Translations under genes and position numbers: made by a program | Assembly (NCBI RefSeq): GCF_032854445.1 | Contig: NC_088298.1 | Span: 17,999,976 to 18,063,975, forward strand | DNA from: Liolophura sinensis | Taxonomy: Eukaryota > Mollusca > Polyplacophora > Chitonida > Chitonidae | Length of the DNA: 64,000 nucleotides | Reading direction: 5' to 3' | In this document: piece after piece, positions 41,001-53,000 of the stretch | Layout of the letters: each line of letters starts with the position of its first letter | Numbering within the stretch: position 1 is the first letter of the stretch | Notes under the pieces: model-generated | The model's database searches: none | Seen by the model: only the letters and a program-made list of their open reading frames with translations | What the model was told of the DNA's origin: nothing

Positions 41001-44000
41001 TAAAAATTTCATTTGAAGGGGCTATGTCATCTGGGATCCCAAAGGAAGGAATGAATGATTCGAGCTTAACTGTATTGCAGCCGCATCGTGAAAAGAGTAC
41101 GTAAGAACATATTTAAACTCAGGTAAGTTGGCTAGTTCCTCCTACAGATTATACGAAGAAAAGGAATGGAATTTTAGATACAGTATTACTATTTTACCTG
41201 CACCCTTTATCTCATCGACTGGTATCTCTACAGGCGGCTGGATGATCTCCCTGTGTTCAGGGTCAATCTTGTGTGTTTGCAGTGTCGGGAGGTCAATGTC
41301 CGGCGTTTCAGTTGAAGTCATTGGCTTGGCAGATGTTACATCCTTGTGTGTGATGGATTCAGTCACGGCCGGGACTGTGTCTCTCTGTGTGATTTTGACC
41401 GAAGCCGTTGTTATTGTTTCCTTGTCGTATGACTCTGTGATTTTCTTGAATGTATCGGTGGTATCTGGTATCGGTAACAGTTCACCAGAGCCTCCTGTAA
41501 GTTAATTAACTCACATTAGCAGAGCATGCCGATACGTCTTAAATTAAACTCACATTAACAGCGTGGATATTACAATTAGACAGCTCAAATACTACCACGT
41601 GTTATCACACCTCGTGCATCACTTTTTTGTTGTATCTTTTCATAATTGTTATTAGAAAGGTAAACGTCTTAAACACATTAATTTATTACCTTCTAAAATG
41701 TCTTCTACATCACCCGTTGTTTCCGGAAGCAGTGTACCGCTTATCTCAGGCTTTACGTCTGTCATAAAAGTTGTCTTTATAGGGATCTGTCTGTCTGACT
41801 TAGTCACTCTGTCTCCAGTTTCTTCCTCTCCGTCTGGTGATATAAACATTCTATCTGGAGTCGACGGAGTCTCCGTCACTCTTTCGAATGTCACTATGTC
41901 TTCGTCGGGACGCACAGTTTTCGCAGTCGGCTGTTTCCCTGTCACTGTTTCTAATGTCACTATTTCTGCGTCGGGAGTCACTGTTGTCCTTCTAGGTATC
42001 ACTGTCCTGCTTACCGTTTCTGGAGTCAAAGTCTCTCGTTCTTCTGGTATTATGTCGCTGTCGTATGTCACACGTTCCCGTTCAGGTGCCAAAATGTCCG
42101 TCTCCTCCGAGGAAGCAGTCACAGTCTCCAAGTCTCCCACTTTTCCTGTCGTCGGCGGAATAAGTGTCTTGCCTACCTGAGGCTTAACGCCGGTTATATA
42201 CGTCACGTCTGCTGTTGTCCTCTCTGCTTCTTCTTCAGGCTGTATAGTTTCTTGTCGTTCAGGCATTATCTTTCTGTCCGGAATCACCGTCTTCTGGTCT
42301 GTTGTCGTCCTATCGATGTCGTCAATCGCAGGTGTCGTTCGATCCGGTTTTCCTGTAGTCACGCCCTCACCTCGCCTTGAACTCTCAACTACCATTGGTT
42401 TCTCAGTGAACCTTTGACCTGTCTTAATTGACGTCATTGCCTTGCTTTCATCTGTCACTGGTGAGAACCTCTCGGGCTCTGATGTCGTGATCTCATCTTT
42501 TTTCGTTGTCAGTTCCATCGTTCGTTTTGTCGTTCTAGTACGCGGTGAGTCGGTTTTCAGTCGTGTCTCGGGAATGGGAGTGAGTTTGTCTACAAGCGGA
42601 ACGGTGTCTGCATCCGGAACACCGGAAGTAACGGTAGTCTCAGCTTCTGAAAAAGACGTAACCAGTAGGTTATACTCTAGAAAAGCACATATACATTGCG
42701 CTTTAGTAATATTGGCCTTCGGCCTTTTCTCTTACTATGAGGCTCCACCTTATGAGGATGAGTCAAGGCATAACCCGCAATAATACTTTGGTCTGATGCG
42801 TCACCGCCTATCTGATTAACCAACACTTTAAGAGCATTGTACTTATCTGAACTGAGCCATAATGATACATTCTGAAAACAATGAATTCACTACATTATAA
42901 ATTTACATTGGGTTCCGAATATTACTCTGTTTCTGTTTTTCCTTATTTACATATTTTCTGTTTATTTATTTGATTGTCGTTTAACGCCGTCACTTACTTG
43001 ACAGCGGAAAAGTCTGCGGGTGGAAGAAACCGAAGAACCTGGCGTAAACCACCGACCTTCAGGTACCTGTTTTTTTGTAATGCACTGTTATCGACATATT
43101 ATATGTTTTTCTTCAATGCAGCATTATTGACATATTATATATAAATAACAAATACCTCCAAAAACAGTTTCCACCAATTCGTCACGAGTGTCATGAAGGG
43201 ACTCAAAGTCCTGGGTTGTTATTTTGTAGCCTTGCACTGGTTGACTCACGACCTTATCAAGTTCCGCCGTATTGGATAGGCCAACACCGACGCCATAGAT
43301 GGTAATCCCTGCTCGTCGGGCCGTCTGTGCCGCAGGAAAAACCCACTGGGTGCGGAGGTTGGACGGCCCACCGGAGATAAGTACAGCGGCGTTCTGGACA
43401 TCTGGTCTGTCTCCCTTGTTTGGCTTGAAAACATTGCGCCAGGCCGCCCTAATGCCGCTGCCAAGGTTGGACTTGCCAGGAGTATAAGGAATTTTGTCGA
43501 TTGCTTTCATGACGTCGGCCTTGTCACCGTAGTCGTTCAGACCAAAGTGCACCCGTGGTTGCGTCCCGTAGCTGACAACTCCCACTCGCACTTTGTCGTT
43601 GTCAATATCTGCCCGGTCTAACACATCCTGGACGTAGTTGAGCATCTTGCGATGTTCTGACGGCGAGAGGTGCTGCGAATTGTCTAAGAGGAAGACCAAA
43701 TCCCTCTTGGCTGGTAGAACAGGTGCTGGACACGGATAAAAACGTATATTAAGACTTATCTGAAGTGACACAATAAACATACATTCGTTTACAGAAAATT
43801 ACTTAAAGGCAAAATTTATTCGCCAAATAGCTTTAAAAATAACTACACTAAAAATAATAACTCTAATCGCACTAAAATACCTTTTTGTGACTGAAAACTA
43901 TTCACAGGATAGAGGTTTTTAGATGCGACAACCGGATGATGATAGATGATATCTTAGATGATATGCCTCCCCGTCATGCGGTTGGTCTGTAAAATTGCAG

Positions 44001-47000
44001 GCATGTCCGTATACATAACACGGGTCCAAAGTACTCTGTGTGGAATGTCCCGGCTATTGCAGATTTACATATAAAGTTTCCATAGGAAGGAAACGGACTT
44101 TTTCAGTTTTTCACGCCTGACATGTCCCTGCCGTTTATCGACATTTTGGCACATGAGCCCAGGTGTTAGTATCCACTACTCACCATTTTTTCAGCAAGGA
44201 GTTTGTTAGCCAGCGAGAGAAGTGCTTTCGTTTATGTACAGATTCATTCACTCATATACACGCTCACCGCAATGTCAATCATCTCAACAGCCACCAATCA
44301 ATAAGATGATACGTGTAACTGACGAGTGCATTCTGGTTGAAAGTTAAGTAAACGCCTAGTTTCTACTATTCTCCTGTGGATTTTCGTGAAAAGTGTAGGG
44401 ATATTGTTGGGACTCACAATCATGTGCATGATAAGCAAACAATTGGAAACATGTCAGAGCTGGTACATTGTCGGCAAGTGGCCGCTGATTGGCCGGAGCT
44501 TTCAGTAGCAGTATTAAATGTGTGAAAGCTACGTAATTAAAATACACAGGAAATGAAACTTACAACAACGTTCATATTCTACATAACTGAAACTTAGCGC
44601 GGTATGTTGACTTTTATGCAAGAGAAAAAAAAAACGATACAGAAAAGAACATTGACATTTAAAAATAGATTGTAGTTCTGAACACATGAAATCCACGTAA
44701 ATATTTCCACACACCTGGTCTGAATGTTTTTCGTGGCGTAGTCGTCTCGGCGCGGGCTGTTGTCGTTGTTGTTAATGGCTCAGTTGTGGTTACCTCCTCG
44801 GTAGTTGTTTCTGTGCTTGTTGTTGTGCTTGCAGTCGTTGTTGGCGTTGTTGTTGTTGTTGCTCGCGTCGAAGTTGTAACTGAGATAGATATATAGCTAA
44901 TGAGTTTTGCACAGTCTGGTTCAAGATGAAAGTTTTAAGCTAACATACATGTACAAGGAAATGAGAATTTTATTATAAATAAATAATTTTTTGTACAGTG
45001 AAATAATATAGTTTGGACAAATAACACAAGCCGATCTTACCCGGAGTTGTGGTTAGTGGTAGCGTTGTAGGTGGACTTTTTGTGACTGAAATGAAAGAAT
45101 TAAAGCGTATATACATTATTTATCACAGTTCTGACAATTTCTATCTGAGCTGTGCTAAAAATGCAAGACTAAGCTTTTTGAGATCGATAAGGTGTGTTTA
45201 CATGATAAACTTCACAGTGCAGAAACAGTATTTATTTCATTGAACAATTTTCACAAACATGTCCTACTTGTACGATAATCGCATATATAGGACACTGGTA
45301 CAGTAATAGTGACGTACAAAATACCTTAGCACAAATGTACAATAAAAAAAACCCTCTGGGCCCTGAAGAATATTTCTCTTATACGACGGCATCCAGCATC
45401 ATGCTGAGAGACAACCGTGCATAGTCTGGCGAAATCCGCGATCATCCGCAGGTTGCGCGGGAACACATGCAAATACATATTTAGTGTTTCAATGATGTAC
45501 TAAATACATCAGGCTTCATCCGGTTTTAGTATTTTTGGGGTGGGGGAGAGACGACGAAGATATTGAGTTTTAGGTCATAATCCAAATAGGAATACATTTA
45601 TATTTCATCAGGATGCCTTACTGGCCTGTGTTGCACATTTTCACATCTAAACCTAAAAGTCAGACAGTACACGGAACACCTTGTTGTATTCTTGAAGATC
45701 AATTGCCTTGATCTTAGCATCCTTTTTGTCACATGGTATTCTTGACGCAAACGTTATCTTAGATGTCCACGTTCGATATCTTAGAACATGATCAGTTGAT
45801 GGTGTGTACAGTAGCCAACTTCAGGAACTCTTACCCACATTACTTAATAAAGCTTCCCAATACAGAGTAAAGCCAGAGCTCAAGGTTAATGTGTCTAGCG
45901 ATCTTGGGTCAACCGATATAAATTCTAAAGGAGCACAAGCTACAATACCCTTGGCACTATGCCTCAACAGAACTGGCAAAAATAAATACACAAAGGTTAA
46001 TGTGTCAAGATGTCTTAGGTCAACCGACATAAAGAGGAACAAGTTACAACTCCCTTGGCAGAATAAACAGAACTGACGGAAACAAATACAGTTGTGTTGA
46101 AAGCAATTTATGTTGTGACTAGTCTAGAAACTATAATAATAGTGGTAAAACTTACCACAGTTAACCGACCAAAACAGTTGGTTCTTCACATCCGTCAGAT
46201 ACGGAAACCCATCCACTTTGTAGGAGTAGTACTCTAGAGGCGTGCTGGCAATGTCGTTAAGATCCTGGGATCCGGATTCTCCTATCCCCACCGTGTACAC
46301 AGTTATCCCTTGTTGCTTCACAAGATCCGCTTCAGGAACATTTCGCCAGGTATCCGCGACGGAGGCACCGGCTGTGATCAGAACAGCGATGTCAGGGACA
46401 TCCGGACGATCACCACTGTCCTCCACAAACATGGTGGTTCGCATCTTCCAGAGGGCGTTTGCTATGTTCAGGTCACCAGTGATGTACGGAATGGCCCGAA
46501 TGGCGCGGACCATCTGGCTGTATGTGCTGAACCTGAACAAGTGGAACTCCACTGCTGCGCTGGTGCTGAAGGACATGAGACCAACGCGTACCTTGCCGCT
46601 GTCGATGTCTTCCTCAGGTAGCAAATCGATGACGAATTGTAGCATTGAGCCGAACTGCGCCTCGTTCACATTGGCGGACGAGTCGACAAGGAAAACTAAG
46701 TCAAGTTCATCCGATCCCCCGCAATCTTAAAAGAATGGTGATTAACAAATTAAAAGTTGCTTAACACAGGAATCAAGTCCATATTTTAATTACTTGTCTG
46801 CAGATTAAATGTCTTTGACATACATTTTTAGGAACTTCTAGGTGTAACTAAACTAACTAGCCTTCAACCACTTGATAGATCTGAAACGCCCACAGTATTA
46901 TTCTTGTTTTTAATATCTACTTTCTAGATTTGTCACTTTTAGAATGTTTTAAACAAAATTCAGAGTATGTATGTGTTGAACTGTGAATTGCCGAAAAAAC

Positions 47001-50000
47001 AACGAAAAGATAATCATTATATGTCCGACTCAGGTAAAGCTGGTTATCAACACACGGTGTGTGTTACTCCGGTATCCTTACGTGGATCGTATCTCTCCAA
47101 AGGTGGACCCGTGGGACGATCAGTAAACTCTGTGGAACAGAAAAATATGAGAAAAGTGAGATAAAGCTATGTGTGAATTTTATGACGACAACACAATGAC
47201 GCCCCTTTATGACGTGACGTCGTCGCTGAACGACACGGTAATGTCAATCTGCAAATTTTAGCAGGTTTTAGTTGATGGAATATAGAAAACAGTAGGTTAT
47301 TGAAAAGGATTAGATTATCGCAACAATGATGACATTTCGCCAGTATTGGATTCAAACACGAATACTGAGATGTTAAGAGGTAGGGCACTATCTCTATATG
47401 GCCGTAAAGCGGGCAATTCCCTCTGTTATCGTAATGACGTCCTTAAAAACTGCGTATTATTAGGGCTCTTTAGATCGTACAAGATGTATCACTACGGGAC
47501 GTAGTACTGAGTAATATCCCTTACAGGTGTGTACTCCTCACTGGTTGATTGTCAGAACTAGAGTTAATCTAATCTAAGCTCAGATATACTTCAATTCTCC
47601 TAATTTTTAAACCAGATATTAGCAGCACCGGTAGAGAAAGCAAAAAATACCTTCCTGTCTCAATTTGTTTTGGGAAAGTACAGATATGTATATGATGTTC
47701 ATAAGATGGATTAACATCTGAGAAAAAGAGAAACTGTGTATTCCTGTTACCATAACATGTATACCGGCTTAAACAAACCAACAGAAATACAATAGTAGCA
47801 CTAAGTGCGTTTCATATGCGTAGCTATAAAACCACAATGCAATGACTGGGATTTAGTTGGTTGAGTGAAGAAATTAAAACTGTCTTACTTGACAACCTCT
47901 CTTCAATAGCAAAGTCTCCAGAATCTGAAAGCAAACAGAATAGTGAGTGAGTGTTTGGGGTTTAACGTCGTACTTAACAATTTTTCAGTCATACGAGGAC
48001 GAAGGAATCCTTAGGGTGTATGTGATGTGCCTCCTTGTTGCAGGGCAGATTCCCACCGCTTTTTTATCTAGGTATCTACTTCACTAAGGCGATTTACCAA
48101 AGGCAAGTAAGCCACCCTGCCCAAGGCATTATACTGATATAGGTCAACCAGTCGTGCAGGTCAACCGCTCTACCAACTGTGCTATCGGGACCGGATTATA
48201 ATGAGAGAGTTCTTTATTTATTGTTTGCTTAATATTCATTCCCTGCTTTGGATATGAAGGTTCTTTTACATCTGTCTTGTATAAAGCCTCAGATGTCGGG
48301 GGAAGCGGGGACTGGGGTTTCCAAATACCATCACTGTTATGATGAAATATGCCTGGTGGTGAAGGACAGACGAAAAACAAAAAGCACTTACCAATTTCTT
48401 CAGTGGGGAATGCAATATCGGAGAAATCTGAAAACAATATCACAAACATAATTGTCGAACAAGGTAAAAATTTTTATGACAAAAATTTTAACCGGCATAA
48501 TGACGCAATTCTTTAATTCTTTTAACATGTGTTCTGTAACACTACCTTGAATATACCGTATTCAGCCTTGGTTGCGTCTGCGCACGGAAGACAACCCACG
48601 TTACTTAAAAGAGTAGCTACTCCGCTGAATTCGTCCGGGTCTAACAATCTCTGTAAAAGCCCTTGCCATGTCCATTGTGTCATGCAGTATGCTGGAGCTA
48701 ACACAGTAAGGTATCTTACTTAATATACCTCACTGAAGGAATGCATTATATATTTCTATGTTTATGTCAGTGATTGGTGTCATGAATCAATAGACAGCTG
48801 AGGCCAGTTTGAATTAAATGCCCTAAATGTACGATAGTCGCACATGGAGAACAAATAATAGTGATGTACAAGATTTCGTATATTATACGAAAACGTACGA
48901 TAACGTACGATATTTAATTATTTATTTGATTGATGTTTTACGCCTTACTCAAGAATATTTCACTTAAACGATGGCGACCAACATTATGGTAGAAGGAAAC
49001 CGGGCAGAGCACGTGAAAAACCCACGACCATCCGCAGGTTGCTGCAGGACCTTCCCACGTACGGCCGCAGAGGATCCAGTATGAGCTGGACTTGAACTCA
49101 CAGCGACCGCATTGGTGAGAGGCTTCTGGATCATTACGGTACGCTAGCCGCCTAAACAAATGAGCCACGGAGGCCCCTCAAACATACGATTAAAAGAATG
49201 TCGTGCGCCCCTTTATGGAATTGGACGCATATTGACATGCCAGCATTCCGAAAAAAATAACCCCATTTGTTTTTCGTGTAAAACGGCTGACATCTTAGCT
49301 CATATCTTTGTGAAATTCGGGTCTTAGTAAATTACACTTCAACAAGGTCCCTGATGCATTGTTTTAGAAACTGTTAAAACGGATCAAACAAAGGTATGAT
49401 ACAGACTAGCATGTTGATAAAGCAAAACAGCTGATGTATATGACATTGTCATATATTATGCCATAGGAAGCACGTGTATTCAGCACTGTCCTTCAAGTAT
49501 TAGTGTTAAGGGAGACACAAGGTATGGACTAGGCATGGAAACTTTTGTGTGGGGACTTAGCCTGGTGACAGTGGGTTGTGTATGTTTCTGCAATTTCGTC
49601 CAATAACTAGACATGGATTTTGTTCGTGTATCACCGTGTTGCCATTCAACGTAAATGCAACACTGTAGTCATTGAGTGTAGTGATTTCAAAGGAAATTAA
49701 AAAAAAAAAACGGAAAATATGTTCATTTGTCATCATGTTGTCAATCGGCTTATCTCCAACGCTGTTATGATTTTATGTGCTGTGTTGTGAAAACCTCCTA
49801 TTCCTATACATTCACGAAATAAAAAAAACAAAAAAAAAAAAGAAATACCTTCAAACACCAATGTTTCCAGAATATCTCGTATGTCTTCCAGGTTGTCCAC
49901 ACTATCAACAGCTAGACGGTATTCACTTGGAGGTTGATTCACAATCAGATCCAGTTCCGATGTATCATCCATACCAATTGCCACACCAAATATGGCAATG

Positions 50001-53000
50001 CCTTCTTTTCGCGTTGTGATCGCCGATGGTACCACCCAACGTCGATGAATATTCGAATTACCCTTTGTCAACAGAATTGCCACATTTGGAACATCCGGAC
50101 GGTCCCCATTAGCTTCCAGGAAAAGCAATGTTCTGGCAACACGCAACGCCCCGGCAATGTGAGACTTTCCCGGCGTATAGGCAACACTGGAAATTGCATC
50201 TTTTATTTGCTCCTTGCTTCCGTAATGCGATAACCCGAAGTCAATGTTTGCTTTGGTACTGAAGCTCAACATTCCTATTCTAACTCGTCCTCCATCGATA
50301 TCTGCGGGGCGGATGAACTTCTGAATAAACTTCAAGATTTTTGTGAACTCCGGCTCGCTCACTCTGTCAGAAGAATCCACCAGAAAGACAATGTCTCTCT
50401 CCGTCGATCGTAGTTGCACTGATGGAATGAAAGAAATAGAATAAAGTTGTGTTTTTTTAATGTATGTTTCGTTTCATTGCTTACTGGCTCAGCTGAGCTT
50501 ACAGGCACACATGAGCTTACAGGCTCAGCTTACATGCACACTTGAGCTTACATACTCAGCTGATAATAAGATCTAAGTCAAGTTTACGGATGGGTCAAGC
50601 ACCACCTTTACCAGATACTTTGAACATCGTATTCCATTAAATCGCTCAAAAATGTATATTCTACGTGCAGTTTCCAGTTCTGTGCAAGTTTTTACAGACT
50701 ACTGGCCAATTTTCTGTAAATGGTAGACAACTCAAGACAAAATACCAGGTATATATGTATATGGATTCATTGAGACCATATTTGAAGGGTTACGTCCTAT
50801 AACGTCTGAAAATTTGATGTTTGCTTTTATAGATAACCATATTATAAAATCCTGCATTTATTTGACTGTATATTTCATTGGTTTTGACGTCGGGACTGGA
50901 TAGCATACCTTCTATACGAAAGTCTATTGGTCTGTTATGCATTCCTGGAAATGTTTTCTTTTGAATGTAGCTGGACATCCTAGTCAAGGATGTTTCAGTT
51001 ATACGATGGGTAACTGTATATACGAGAAAACCCGACTTCATGGAGTAGAACACCGACGTGTGGAAAGTTATACATGTACAGGTAAGCCTTTCCAAGTTTG
51101 ACATCCTTTATAAGGGGAGGATATCAGTTATCTAGACTTTACTGAAGGAGCACAAAAAAGACGATCTTCGGTAGTAACGACACGATGAACGGCTATACCT
51201 ACCAGGCTCCTCCGTTGTAGTTGGTGGTAAAGTCGTTGTTGTCGTCGTGGATTCCGTTGTTGTTGTAGTGGGGATAGTAGTCGTTGTCGTGGTGGTCGTA
51301 GTTGTGGTGGTGGGGGGCTCAGTCGTTGTTGTTGTTGTTGTCGGTGCCTCAGTTGTTGTTGTTGTAGGGGCTGCCGTGGTCGTGGGCTCCGGAGTTGTAG
51401 TTGTAGGCTGCGTTGTTGTTGTTGTCGTTGAAGGTTTGTCTATACCATAACACAAACCACGAAAGACTTTGAGAAATTTGGTGAGTGACATGTTTTAGTG
51501 AGTACATTATACATTATTTACAGTGGTAAATTATATATGCTGTTGAAACTATGTTATTTTGAAGAGTAAATTTTGTTTATTGGATTCAGTTACATATAAC
51601 ATACCATTGTAATCTTTCGGTAGAAATATGAGTTTATAAAGGATAATTTGTCCTTTATAGTAAAGAGTCTTTTTCAGTTTACTAAAGAAGCAAATGTGAA
51701 GAAAGGAACAGTGCAGAGAGTAACACAATAGAAAGTTATATGCAAGTGGTTACATATTTATATTACTTGTGCAAAAATCAGATAAACTGGTATCTCCAAA
51801 AACATGTAATGAAACTGAAAAGTGTAATTGAGGCTGAAACGTAATCCGCTGAACAAAAGCTGCAATAAAATTTGCGCAGTGAGTAAAAAAATAGCTTCTG
51901 ACAATTGCACGTAAATGTTAGACACATAATACATTTGCATTAAAACAAACATTTGCGGCATGCGCACTAGCCAGTTTTGAAAAAGAAAGCAAGCATACAC
52001 AAAACAAAAAACATAAAGTAACATTGTTGAATCTTGTGAAAAACAACCATTTTGAAAAGTTTTTAAATTTGACATTTCTAAACTGGCAAATACATGTCTG
52101 CCATAGTAATTCCGATCTATGATTCGTCAGGATACACATGTTGAGAACATCAGAGACAAAGAGGTTTTTTTTTACATACAGTTCTCACAATTCCATGTAT
52201 CCGTTATCTATATCAGAGTTATATTCAGCCGATTTGTCATCTTGCCCAGGAATGAAGAGTGCTACTGGCAAATAAAGAAATGTGTATACTGCGATAACTG
52301 AAGTCGGTTCTTCCGACCGACTCTGGACTGATTACGTTTATTATCATTCAGTCTCTAAAATTCCGTGTGCCTTTTAGGTGTTTCGGAGTTATTTAGAAAT
52401 CACAACCCAATTAAAAACATGACAGCCAAGCAAATTGAAGATTTGTAAAGAAATTTGAAAATATTACTGGCAAAGGAACAAAAACAAAATCAGTGGCTGA
52501 TCTCTTTGATACTTGAAAATAATTGCAAGGTACAAATTGAATGTCAACAAAAACAACATTAGGATCTTAAACTAAACGTAAAAAGGCTGTTGAAGCAGGT
52601 ATAAACATGTAATAGCAAAATTAAGATCATAGGGCATTCTGATCGGAGGGTAAACCAACCTGTAACTGTTTTAATTTCCGACACTTCAGGAAGAAATTCC
52701 GGAATCGTGACTGAATAGCAAGTAAAACACCTGCTTTATTTGTATGTATTTTGTATGTTTACAACAACAACCCGCAATGACGACGGAAGAGTAAGCAACA
52801 CGTCTGTTTTACGTGAATGCCTTGAGTATCTTTGCAATAATTACATTTTCGATGGAAAGTACTGTGAAAGCATTGTCTTCCCTAAGCGAAATAAAGACAT
52901 TAACATTGTCACATCATAACCCGTTAAAGTAGGAAAAGATGAACTGAGCATGCTTCATACATTGTGGAGGTTTCCACAGTTCAGTTGAAATATGTTTAAA

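Noticed and set aside
44560-44590. 15-nt in-phase candidate exon before GTAAGTTTC
   Set aside because: Acceptor has no pyrimidine tract and the exon would be five codons.
45821-46042. 73-codon minus-strand frame and an 18-nt candidate exon near 45,835
   Set aside because: It overlies a non-coding 104-bp duplication and the acceptor is poor.
48920-49177. tRNA gene suggested by box A and box B
   Set aside because: The tRNA-like head is embedded in a repeated 250-bp element with an A/T-rich tail, so it is a SINE and not a functional tRNA gene.
51600-51620. 9-nt in-phase candidate microexon
   Set aside because: Too short to distinguish from chance despite acceptable flanking dinucleotides.
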